Shown here in pieces: positions 1 through 6,182 of a stretch of 10,601 nucleotides of DNA (positions are counted from its first letter, which is position 1; each line of letters starts with the position of its first letter). Origin of the DNA: an uncultured Zoogloea sp. (lineage in GTDB: Bacteria; Pseudomonadota; Gammaproteobacteria; Burkholderiales; Rhodocyclaceae); assembly GCA_937967645.1 (NCBI GenBank), contig CALBTT010000019.1:1-10601 (forward strand), written 5' to 3'. The position numbers and the translations under genes were made by a program. Below the pieces are notes generated by a model. It ran no database searches. It was not told where the DNA came from and saw only the letters and a list, made by a program, of their open reading frames with translations.

Positions 1-1
1 C

Positions 2-439
2 GCCGAGCGCGGTGCGCCCGTCGTCTTGGTCGCACACGGCCTGTCGTGCCTGCTCGTCGCGCACTGGGCATCGCGGCCGGGAATCGGAGAAGACATCCAG
101 CATCGGATCGCCCAGGTCCGGGGCGCCTTCCTGGTTGCCGTCCCTGACCCCGGCGCACCGGCGTTTCCAGGCGAGGCGAGCGAGTTCGGCCCGCCACCGA
201 CCGAACCCCTGCCGTTTCCCGCACTGGTGGTCGCCAGCAGCGACGACCCCTATGGCTCGCCGGAGCACGCCCGGCGCATGGCCATGGGTTGGGCAGCGGG
301 ATGCTTGGAAGTCGGCGCCCTCGGGCATATCAATGCCGCCAGCGGCGTGGGCGACTGGGACACCGGCTGGCATCTGCTGCAGGCATTCGGAGCGGGGCTG
401 CGCGTCCAGATGCCGGCATCGAATCGACCGGGAGCATGA
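2..439 (+). CDS. RBBP9/YdeN family alpha/beta hydrolase, 5'-truncated
   Basis: The reading frame is open from base 2, so the gene starts before the window; 145 residues are visible and about 40 N-terminal residues are probably missing (the family is about 180-190 aa). These are small serine hydrolases with an alpha/beta fold; their substrates are mostly unknown. Visible family marks are the nucleophile-elbow strand VVLVAHGLSCLLVAHWA, the acid loop VVASSDDPY, and the histidine motif GHINAASGVGDW near the C-terminus. The elbow normally reads H-S-L-G or H-S-L-A, but here it reads H-G-L-S (visible residues 12-15), so the catalytic serine position is glycine while Asp and His are kept. The enzyme may be inactive or use a shifted serine. 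The stop codon overlaps the start of the next gene (ATGA), which suggests translational coupling. The family call is firm; activity is uncertain. Confidence 0.85.
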   Translation, partial: AERGAPVVLVAHGLSCLLVAHWASRPGIGEDIQHRIAQVRGAFLVAVPDPGAPAFPGEASEFGPPPTEPLPFPALVVASSDDPYGSPEHARRMAMGWAAGCLEVGALGHINAASGVGDWDTGWHLLQAFGAGLRVQMPASNRPGA

Positions 440-648
440 GCATGCGCGCGTACCGCTACCTGACCGGCATCGACGACGCGGCGTTCTGCCACCGCGTCAC
501 CGCGGCCCTGAACAGCGGCTGGGAGCTGTATGGCGCGCCGAGCCTGACCTACGACGCGGCGCGTGGCGCAGTGATCTGCGGCCAGGCCATCGTCAAGACC
601 ATCGAATCGACGACGTACAGCGAGTCACTGGACTTGTCTGTGCTCTGA
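436..648 (+). CDS. DUF1737 domain protein
   Basis: This is a 70-residue protein. The ATG at 436 overlaps the hydrolase stop in an ATGA junction; a second ATG two codons later (442) is an equally possible start. The sequence carries the DUF1737 pattern: YRYLTGIDDAAFCHRV, then LNSGWELYG, a short strand pair, and VICGQAIVK. DUF1737 proteins are small, soluble and of unknown function, and the domain usually fills nearly the whole protein, as here. There is no signal peptide or membrane segment. The tail after the QAIVK strand (about 16 residues) is polar and looks unstructured. The overlap with the hydrolase and the 13-base gap to the LysE gene suggest co-transcription. No function can be assigned. 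Confidence 0.85.
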   Translation: MSMRAYRYLTGIDDAAFCHRVTAALNSGWELYGAPSLTYDAARGAVICGQAIVKTIESTTYSESLDLSVL

Positions 649-661
649 CGGAGATCCCCCA

Positions 662-1297
662 ATGGATGCATCGACTGCGATCCTGGGCTTCACGCTGACG
701 GCGCTGCTGCTCACCTTGACCCCCGGCCTGGACACGGCGCTGGTACTTCGCACGGCCGCTGTGGAAGGGGGGCGCAAGGCGATGAGGGCGGGCGGCGGCA
801 TCGTGACCGGCGTGCTGATCTGGGGGCTGATCGCGGCCCTCGGGCTCGGCGCGGTGCTCGCGGTCTCCCGACTCGCCTACACCCTGCTGCAGATCGCGGG
901 CGCGGCCTATCTGCTCTGGCTCGGCTGGAAGCTGATCTCTGGCGCGCTCAAGAGCCGGCCGACGCTGCCCGCAGACGATCCGCCGCTCGTGCGTGGCGAG
1001 CGCTGGTTCCTGCGCGGTCTGCTGACGAATCTGCTCAATCCCAAGGTCGGGGTGTTCTACGTGAGCCTCCTGCCACAGTTCGTTCCCGCCGATGTGCCGG
1101 TGGTCGCGTTCAGCGTGCTGTTGGCCGGCATCCACGCCGCGATGGGACTGCTCTGGTTCGCCGCACTGGTGCTGGCCACGCGGCCCCTGGCACGCTGGCT
1201 GCGCCGGCCCACGGTGATGCGCTCGCTCGATGCGCTCACCGGCCTGGCACTGATGGGGTTTGGCCTGCGTCTGGCCCTGTCCAGGCCGACGAGCTGA
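662..1297 (+). CDS. LysE/RhtB family amino-acid exporter
   Basis: This is a 211-residue inner-membrane protein of the usual length for the family. LysE/RhtB translocators export amino acids or related compounds (lysine, homoserine, threonine, and others) driven by the proton gradient. The N-terminal hydrophobic helix ends in the family signature TPGLD (residues 20-24; TPGPD is commoner). Hydrophobic helices follow at about 40-65 and 68-90, then a basic loop and the second signature NLLNPKVGVFYVSLLPQF (N126-P127-K128), then three more C-terminal helices. That fits the usual six-segment layout. GGAGA at 650-654 lies 7 bases before the ATG and supports this start. The gene sits 13 bases after the DUF1737 gene and 12 bases before the TauE gene. 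The substrate cannot be read from sequence. Confidence 0.92.
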   Translation: MDASTAILGFTLTALLLTLTPGLDTALVLRTAAVEGGRKAMRAGGGIVTGVLIWGLIAALGLGAVLAVSRLAYTLLQIAGAAYLLWLGWKLISGALKSRPTLPADDPPLVRGERWFLRGLLTNLLNPKVGVFYVSLLPQFVPADVPVVAFSVLLAGIHAAMGLLWFAALVLATRPLARWLRRPTVMRSLDALTGLALMGFGLRLALSRPTS

Positions 1298-1309
1298 GGT
1301 GCGAGCGGC

Positions 1310-2068
1310 ATGGACATCGGAACCTTCCTGCTGCTGGCCGGTGCCGGCATGATCGGCGGCATCTGCAATGCGGTGGCCGGCGGCGGCACATTCTTCACCT
1401 TTCCCGCGCTGCTGGCTGCCGGCGTACCTCCCGTGGTGGCCAACGCCACCAGCGCGGTGTCGATCTGGCCGGGGCATGCGAGCAGTCTGCTCGGCTATCG
1501 CAGCGAACTCGGGCGCCACCGCGCCGCGTTGCGGCGCAGCCTGCCCGTGGTCGGTGCCGGTTCGCTGGTGGGCGCCGCACTGTTGGTGTTCACCGGAGAT
1601 GCACAGTTCAGCCGTCTGGTGCCGTGGCTGATCCTCGTCGCGACCGTTCTGTTCGCCCTGGGGCCCTGGCTGCGCCAGGCCATCGAGCGGCATGCTCGCG
1701 GTCAGGTGCCGCACCTGGTGGCGGCGGGGGCGGAGTTCCTGACCGCACTCTATGGCGGCTACTTCGGCGCCGGCCTGGGCATCATGCTGATGGCGATCCT
1801 GACCTTGCTGGGTGTGCGCGATGTCCAGGAGGCCAACGCCGTCAAAAATGCGATGGCTACCGTCGTGACCAGTGCCGCGGTGATGCTCTTCGTCGCCACC
1901 GGGTCCATCGCCTGGACGCAAGGCAGTGCGGTCCTGCTGGGCGCGATCGTGGGGGGCTATACCGGCGCGCGGTTGGCGCGCTGGATTCCGCCGCTGGCGC
2001 TGCGTTGGACGATCGTGGCGACCGGCCTGGCGCTCTCTGCGTACTTCGGGCTGAAGGCGGGCGCATGA
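1310..2068 (+). CDS. TauE/SafE (TSUP) family sulfite exporter-like permease
   Basis: This 252-residue protein is almost entirely hydrophobic and fits the 7-8 membrane-segment TSUP family, whose members move sulfite, sulfoacetate or other organosulfur or carboxylate anions across the inner membrane. The two-fold internal repeat typical of TSUP is visible. The N-terminal half has GGICNAVAGGGTFFTFPALL (glycines 24-26) followed by ANATSAVSIWPG. The second half repeats the theme as YGGYFGAGLGIMLM (from about residue 148) followed by NAVKNAMATVV. The start at 1310 is supported by AGGTG-like purines about 8 bases upstream and by the first membrane helix beginning at once. It is 12 bases from the LysE gene and probably in one operon with it. 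The substrate is unknown; the link to sulfite is only the family name. Confidence 0.92.
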   Translation: MDIGTFLLLAGAGMIGGICNAVAGGGTFFTFPALLAAGVPPVVANATSAVSIWPGHASSLLGYRSELGRHRAALRRSLPVVGAGSLVGAALLVFTGDAQFSRLVPWLILVATVLFALGPWLRQAIERHARGQVPHLVAAGAEFLTALYGGYFGAGLGIMLMAILTLLGVRDVQEANAVKNAMATVVTSAAVMLFVATGSIAWTQGSAVLLGAIVGGYTGARLARWIPPLALRWTIVATGLALSAYFGLKAGA

Positions 2069-2154
2069 TGGATCGCTTGCAGCGGGCGCGCGACGCCCAC
2101 GCCTGTGCGAATACGGCGCTCCCCGGCATCGCCAATGGCGCGCGATGCTGCTTT

Positions 2155-2185
2155 CCGCGGTCCGCTGCGTTTGCGGACAACGCGG
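2155..2185. repeat. Strong hairpin in the TauE-CoA-transferase gap
   Basis: The 214-base gap (2069-2282) contains no convincing gene. Within it, CCGCG (2155-2159) and GTCCGC (2160-2165) pair with GCGGAC (2173-2178) and CGCGG (2181-2185), leaving a 7-base loop and a two-A bulge. That makes 11 base pairs, nearly all G-C. No T tract follows, so a classical rho-independent terminator is not supported. It could be an attenuating or RNA-stabilising hairpin that separates the exporter genes from the CoA-transferase gene. No clear promoter boxes were found in the gap. Confidence 0.5.
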
Positions 2186-2282
2186 CGCCGACCCTGCCTC
2201 CCGCCTGGATCTGCCAACCCGACTCGGCCGACGGGGTAGCGTGTCGATTTAGTTGGCGAACTTTCTGTGAGGAGTCCATTCG

Positions 2283-3659
2283 ATGAATCCACTCGATGCA
2301 CTGACCGCGCTCTGGTCGCTGGGCGGGCTGCCGCCGCAGGCGCTGGCCGGGATCGCGCTGGCGGGCCGCGACCCGGTGTTTCCCTCGTCCTTCGCCGTCG
2401 GCACCGCCGCGCAGGCCAGCATTGCCGCGGCCGCGCTCGCCGCCTGCGAACTGGGCCAAGCGCGGGGCGCTCCGCGCCAGCGTGTCGCCGTGGACATGGC
2501 CCACGCCGCCGCCGAATGCACCGGCTGGTTCACGCTCGACGGCCAGGAGCCCGAGCTGTGGGACCCGTTCGCCGGCCTGTACCGCTGCGCCGATGGCCAC
2601 GTGCGTGTCCACACCAACTTCCCGCACCACCGCGATGGCGCACTGCGCCTGCTGGGCCTGGACCCGGAAACCGCCACACGCGCCGACGCCGAGCAGGCCC
2701 TGCGGGGTTGGAAGGCGCTGGACTTCGAGCAGGCCGCGGCCGACCACGCACTGGTGGCCACGGCGTTGCGCAGCTTCGCCGAGTGGGATGCCACGCCCCA
2801 GGGTCAGGCGGTGGCCTCGCAACCCCTGATGACGATCACCCGAATCGCCGATGCGCAACCGCGCGCACTGCCGCACTTGCCGGCCGATGAGCGGCCGCTC
2901 GCCGGCCTGCGCGTGCTCGACCTCACGCGCATCCTGGCCGGACCCGTCGGTGGGCGGGCGATGGCGTCGTTCGGCGCGGACGTGATGCTGGTCAATTCAC
3001 CAAACCTGCCCAACATCGCCGCCATTGCCGAAACCAGCCGCGGCAAGCGCTCGGCGCACATCGACCTGCGCAGCGAGGCCGGACGCGAAGCACTGTGGCG
3101 GCTCGTGGAAGACGCCCACGTGTTCTCACAGGGGTACCGGCCCGGAGGCCTGGCCGCGCTCGGCTTCTCGCCCGAGGCCCTGGCCGCGCGCCGGCCCGGC
3201 ATCGTCGCCGTGTCGCTGACCGCCTACGGCACGCAAGGGCCCTGGGCCGGTCGGCGCGGTTTCGATTCGTTGGTGCAGACGGCGATGGGTTTCAACCACG
3301 CCGAGGGCGAGGCGGCGGGCGACGGCAAGCCGCGCGCGCTGCCGATGCAGATCCTCGACCAGGCCAGCGGCTTCCTGATGGCTTTCGGCGCCGCCGCCGC
3401 GCTGTGGCGACAGTCGCGCGAAGGGGGAAGCTGGCACGTGCAGGTGTCGCTGGCGCAGACCGGGCACTGGCTGCGCGGGCTGGGGCGCATCGAAGAGGGC
3501 CTGCGGGCTGGCAGGCCGGACCTCAGCCCCTGGCTCGCCGACGAAGTCTCCGGCTTCGGCCTGCTGCGCGCCGTGCGCCCCAGCGCGCAACTGGCGCGAA
3601 CACCGGCCGGCTACGCGCGACCATCGGTGCCGCCGGGAACGGATCGCTCGAACTGGTGA
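2283..3659 (+). CDS. CaiB/BaiF class III CoA-transferase
   Basis: This is a 458-residue cytosolic enzyme of the family that moves CoA between an acyl-CoA and a free carboxylate through an aspartyl-CoA thioester. A divergent N-terminal domain (about 1-205) precedes the standard core. The core starts at LAGLRVLDLTRILAGPVGGR (about 207-226) and continues with SRGKRSAHIDLRSEAGREAL, YRPGGLAALGFSPEAL, VAVSLTAYGTQGPWAGRRGF and DSLVQTAMGF. ILDQASGFL follows, where Asp359 aligns with the catalytic aspartate of the family. The C-terminus (RTPAGYARPSVPPGTD) is the usual closing segment, so the gene looks intact. GAGGAG at 2269-2274 lies 8 bases before the ATG and fixes the start. The acyl donor and acceptor are unknown, and the neighbouring transporters do not identify them. 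Confidence 0.92.
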   Translation: MNPLDALTALWSLGGLPPQALAGIALAGRDPVFPSSFAVGTAAQASIAAAALAACELGQARGAPRQRVAVDMAHAAAECTGWFTLDGQEPELWDPFAGLYRCADGHVRVHTNFPHHRDGALRLLGLDPETATRADAEQALRGWKALDFEQAAADHALVATALRSFAEWDATPQGQAVASQPLMTITRIADAQPRALPHLPADERPLAGLRVLDLTRILAGPVGGRAMASFGADVMLVNSPNLPNIAAIAETSRGKRSAHIDLRSEAGREALWRLVEDAHVFSQGYRPGGLAALGFSPEALAARRPGIVAVSLTAYGTQGPWAGRRGFDSLVQTAMGFNHAEGEAAGDGKPRALPMQILDQASGFLMAFGAAAALWRQSREGGSWHVQVSLAQTGHWLRGLGRIEEGLRAGRPDLSPWLADEVSGFGLLRAVRPSAQLARTPAGYARPSVPPGTDRSNW

Positions 3660-3703
3660 GCGCTTGTCCGCAAGCCGAGACTTGATGCGGCCGGCCCCCT
3701 TGA

Positions 3704-4915
3704 ATGAGCGATATCCCAGGTCACCCGGGCGATGCATCGCGTGGCGCACCGATGCCTGCCACGTCAGCCTTGCCCTCCCATCTGCTGTGGACCATTGCCC
3801 TGGCGGCGGGCGCATCCGTGGCCAACAGCTACTACAACCAGCCGCTTCTCGGCGAACTGAGCCGGGAGTTCGCGCTCTCTGCGGGGACCGTGACCTGGCT
3901 GCCCGTGCTCACCCAGGCGGGCAATGCCCTGGGCGTGCTGTTCCTGGCACCACTGGGTGACCGCCTGGAGCGCAAGTCACTCATCCTGCGAACGCTGGCG
4001 GCGCTGGTGCTCTCCTTGGTGCTGGCAGCCGCGTCCTCCGGCTTCGTTCAATTGGCACTGGCGAGCCTCGCCGTGGGCTTGTGCGCCACCGTGGCGCAGC
4101 AACTGGTTCCCTTGGCCATCCACCTGGCGCCCTCCCACCGCAAGGGGCAGGTGCTCGGCGTGGTGACGGGCGGCATCCTGATCGGCATCCTGCTGGCCCG
4201 TGTGGTGAGCGGCTGGATGACCGAGCTTTGGGGCTGGCGGTCCGTCTTCGGTTTTTCTGCGGCACTGATGCTGGTACTGGGCTTTCGGCTGGCATGGACG
4301 CTGCCGGTGGTACCACCGTCCTCCGATCTCGGCTATGGACGATTGCTGCTGTCGATGTGGCATTTGGTGCGCAAGCACGCTTCCTTGCGCCAGGCTGTGG
4401 CCGTCCAGTTCCTGCTGTTTGCCAGCACGATCGGCTTCTGGGCAACGTTCGCGCTCTGGCTGGAGCGGCCGCCGCTGCAGCTCGGCGCGGTATCCGCCGG
4501 CCTGTTCGCGCTGGTTGGCGTGTGCGGCGCGTTGGCTGCACCGGCGGCTGGCCGTTTTGCCGACCGGCGCGGACACGGCGCAGTCGTTCGTGCCGGCGCA
4601 GTGTGCACCGCCATGGCATTTGCCGTGCTGTACCTGGGGGGCTCATCGATCCCCGCACTCGTCCTCGGCATCTTCTTGCTCGACGTGGCCGTGCAGTCGG
4701 CCCAGGTGGCGAACCAGACCATGGTCTATGCATTGGATGCGGGTGCACGCAGCCGGCTGAACACCGTGTTCATGGGCACGATGCTGCTTGGCGGGGCCTT
4801 CGGCGCTGCTGCAGGCGGGTGGGCCTTCACCGCGCATGGATGGGCCGGGGTCTGCGCCTTTGGCATGCTCAGCACCACCATTGCGTGGGGCCTGTCTCTT
4901 CGGCTAACCCAATGA
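3704..4915 (+). CDS. MFS transporter (drug/sugar efflux type)
   Basis: This 403-residue protein has about twelve hydrophobic segments. An early ANSYYNQPLLGELSREF (from residue 40) is the N-terminal mark of a common bacterial efflux branch of the major facilitator superfamily. Motif A appears as PLGDRLERK between helices 2 and 3 (G85-D86-R87...R90-K91), and a second copy, GRFADRRG (283-290), sits in the second half. A long cytosolic loop lies around residues 200-230. Such proteins export drugs or metabolites using the proton gradient; the substrate cannot be told. The first ATG (3704) has no good Shine-Dalgarno sequence; an in-frame ATG at 3752 (codon 17, MPATSALPSH) would still keep the first helix and may be the true start. 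The stop overlaps the next gene's ATG. Confidence 0.92.
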   Translation: MSDIPGHPGDASRGAPMPATSALPSHLLWTIALAAGASVANSYYNQPLLGELSREFALSAGTVTWLPVLTQAGNALGVLFLAPLGDRLERKSLILRTLAALVLSLVLAAASSGFVQLALASLAVGLCATVAQQLVPLAIHLAPSHRKGQVLGVVTGGILIGILLARVVSGWMTELWGWRSVFGFSAALMLVLGFRLAWTLPVVPPSSDLGYGRLLLSMWHLVRKHASLRQAVAVQFLLFASTIGFWATFALWLERPPLQLGAVSAGLFALVGVCGALAAPAAGRFADRRGHGAVVRAGAVCTAMAFAVLYLGGSSIPALVLGIFLLDVAVQSAQVANQTMVYALDAGARSRLNTVFMGTMLLGGAFGAAAGGWAFTAHGWAGVCAFGMLSTTIAWGLSLRLTQ

Positions 4916-5505
4916 TGACAAGTGAATTGACAAACCGTCTGCTGGTCGAAGCAAACCCTGACATGACGCCGATGCCACCTCAGGCGGTCATATCGGGGTG
5001 CTCCGGCGGCGGCAAGTCGACCCTGCTCGGGGAACTGCGGCGGCGTGGTCATGCGACCGTCGCCGAACCCGGGCGGAGGATCATCGCCGAGCAGATTCGA
5101 CAGGGCGGCAACGCCCTGCCATGGACCGACATGGCGGCCTTTCTGCGCGAGGCGCTGAGCGTCGCCGCCATGGATCTCGAAGGCGCGGCACGGGACGCTG
5201 GTCCGGTTTTCTTCGACCGAGGGCTGATCGACGCCGCTGCAGCGCTTCAACGACTCTGCGGCGTATCGTTGGCGCAAAGCCTGGGCGAATCCCGCCCTTA
5301 TGGGCGGCTCGTGTTCCTCGCACCGCCCTGGCCGGACATCTATGGCGCCGACGAGGCGCGGCGGCACGGCTTTCCCGAGGCGGAGGCGGAGTACGCCCAC
5401 CTGGATGCAACCTACCGGGCACTCGGCTACGAAGTCAGGTTGCTTCTGCGCGCCAGTGTGGCCGAGCGGGCCGACTTCGTTCTCCAAGCGATTCATCGCT
5501 GCTGA
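4912..5505 (+). CDS. AAA family P-loop ATPase / kinase-like protein
   Basis: This 197-residue protein opens with a short leader and then the P-loop ISGCSGGGKSTLLGEL (Walker A G29-C-S-G-G-G-K35-S36). After it come REPxx-like AEPGRRIIAEQI, an FFDRG motif (VFFDRGLIDAAAAL) in the position where nucleotide-kinase-like P-loop proteins have their DR motif, and a hydrophobic strand RLVFLAPPWPDIY. This is the layout of the AAA_28 group of small predicted ATPases/kinases, which are cytosolic and mostly of unknown substrate. The start at 4912 overlaps the MFS stop (ATGA), with a second ATG immediately after and another at 4963 (MTPMPPQAVISG); the last is the most conservative start because the P-loop strand follows directly. 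It is the last gene of the left block, and no terminator is evident after it. Confidence 0.85.
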   Translation: MMTSELTNRLLVEANPDMTPMPPQAVISGCSGGGKSTLLGELRRRGHATVAEPGRRIIAEQIRQGGNALPWTDMAAFLREALSVAAMDLEGAARDAGPVFFDRGLIDAAAALQRLCGVSLAQSLGESRPYGRLVFLAPPWPDIYGADEARRHGFPEAEAEYAHLDATYRALGYEVRLLLRASVAERADFVLQAIHRC

Positions 5506-5911
5506 AGGCGAGACCAACTTGTGGCGGCCGCCTTGGCTGTCGATCCGAACGCGGCCCCCCAGCATGCACACTGACGGGCACGGTTGTGGGATGAGCATAC
5601 GATGACACGGACACGGGCAACAGTCGCGGACAAGGTTTTGAAGTCAAAGGTGTTGAAGTCAGAGGAGACGGCTGGACATGGCAACGGCCTTCCCTCAGCG
5701 CTGGCTACACGGCAACCGAAGCACCCAGCCCCGGATCTAGGAAGCCGGGCCGAAGGCGTTAGCCGAGCGAAGCGAGGGAACGATGGAAGCCCGACAGGGG
5801 CGAAACCCGGCAGGGGGTTGATGCATAGCACGATAGCGCGACCAGCCATGTTTCTTGGCCGGAAACGCCCAAACATCAATGCTCCAGTCTTTGGTCACAT
5901 CATCGGCTCAC
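5506..5911. other. GC-rich non-coding stretch with short inverted repeats
   Basis: No convincing gene is found here. A 112-codon open frame (5584-5922) has biased, low-complexity composition and no recognised motif. The stretch holds a GGCGGCCGCC palindrome (5523-5532), a 15-bp tandem repeat (listed separately), and a purine-rich structured part at about 5725-5830. Small stems there are CCCGG/CCGGG (5730-5734 with 5745-5749) and GCCC/GGGC (5789-5792 with 5798-5801), with repeated GCGAAGCGAGG- and GGGGCGAAACCCGG-like runs between and after them. From memory this style of sequence recurs in intergenic regions of Pseudomonas-type ICEs, but that could not be checked here. It may encode a structured RNA or act as a DNA site. 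Confidence 0.4.
5632..5661. repeat. 15-bp tandem direct repeat, two copies
   Basis: The unit AAGGTTTTGAAGTCA (5632-5646) is followed directly by AAGGTGTTGAAGTCA (5647-5661), one mismatch in fifteen, and then by a partial GAGG. Two copies of an iteron-like unit in a gap next to ICE genes could bind a protein. Two copies are too few to claim an origin. In one frame it would code for a repeated KVLKS peptide. Confidence 0.6.
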
Positions 5912-5940
5912 TTGCGCCATAGCCAGGCGGACTATATGAT
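5912..5940 (+). promoter_or_regulatory. Putative sigma70 promoter of the ParD-like/MetAP unit
   Basis: TTGCGC (5912-5917) and TATGAT (5935-5940) are separated by 17 bases. The -10 box differs from TATAAT at one position, and the -35 box keeps TTG. Transcription would start near 5947, giving a leader of about 23 bases before the ATG at 5970. No Shine-Dalgarno sequence is visible in that leader. The -10 box lies inside the left arm and spacer of the inverted repeat described next. Confidence 0.5.
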
Positions 5941-5962
5941 TCATATATGTTTCATATAGTCC
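5929..5962. promoter_or_regulatory. Perfect 11-bp inverted repeat, probable operator
   Basis: GGACTATATGA (5929-5939) is repeated in perfect inversion as TCATATAGTCC (5952-5962). The 12-base spacer contains the smaller palindrome CATATATG (5942-5949), so the TCATAT half-site occurs three times. It ends 7 bases before the ParD-like start and covers the predicted -10 box. Ribbon-helix-helix antitoxins of the ParD type bind such repeats and repress their own operon, so autoregulation by the downstream protein is the natural inference. The AT-rich block stands out sharply from the GC-rich surroundings. Confidence 0.7.
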
Positions 5963-5969
5963 AAAACAC

Positions 5970-6182
5970 ATGGGTATCGTGAACATCGACGACGATCTGC
6001 ATGACCAATTGCGCAAGGCAAGCGCGGTGTCGTGCCGGTCGATCAATGCGCAGGCGGCCTTCTGGATCAGGATCGGCATGCTCTGCGAAATGAACCCGAC
6101 ACAGAGTTTCAACGATATCGTTGCTCGTGAACTGCGGGCCGCGGGCGTTGTGGCGCACCCCATCAAGATGGGGTCGGCATGA
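5970..6182 (+). CDS. ParD-like ribbon-helix-helix protein
   Basis: This 70-residue protein begins with the beta-strand and helix pattern of a ribbon-helix-helix DNA-binding fold (GIVNIDDDLHDQLRKASA, then CRSINAQAAFWIRIGML), followed by a short C-terminal helix with NPTQSFNDIVARELRAAG. It matches the ParD_like family, related to antitoxins of type II toxin-antitoxin pairs. There is no ParE-type toxin next to it. Instead the next gene, overlapping by ATGA at 6179, is a methionine aminopeptidase; I recall this pairing from other proteobacterial mobile elements but cannot verify it here. The likely role is a DNA-binding repressor of its own operon through the inverted repeat directly upstream. 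Whether it also binds the aminopeptidase is open. The leader lacks a visible Shine-Dalgarno sequence. Confidence 0.85.
   Translation: MGIVNIDDDLHDQLRKASAVSCRSINAQAAFWIRIGMLCEMNPTQSFNDIVARELRAAGVVAHPIKMGSA

Noticed and set aside
593..1921. A 442-codon minus-strand open frame over the LysE and TauE genes
   Set aside because: It is rich in Gln, His, Arg and Gly and is the antisense shadow of two clear membrane-protein genes.
2065..2286. A 73-codon open frame starting in the TauE stop (MMDRLQRARD...)
   Set aside because: No recognised motif, mixed composition, no ribosome-binding site of its own, and it contains the strong hairpin; it most likely exists by chance in GC-rich DNA.
3662..3675. GCTTG-TCCG-CAAGC hairpin after the CoA-transferase gene
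   Set aside because: Only five base pairs and no T tract; too weak to call a terminator.
5523..5532. GGCGGCCGCC palindrome after the ATPase gene as a terminator
   Set aside because: It is a short palindrome with no loop and no T tract, which is expected by chance at this GC content.
5584..5922. A 112-codon open frame in the gap before the ParD-like gene
   Set aside because: The predicted peptide is low complexity (Gly, Arg, Pro, Lys rich) with a repeat-derived KVLKS pair and no domain; the DNA looks structured and non-coding. Kept as non-coding, though conservation could change that.
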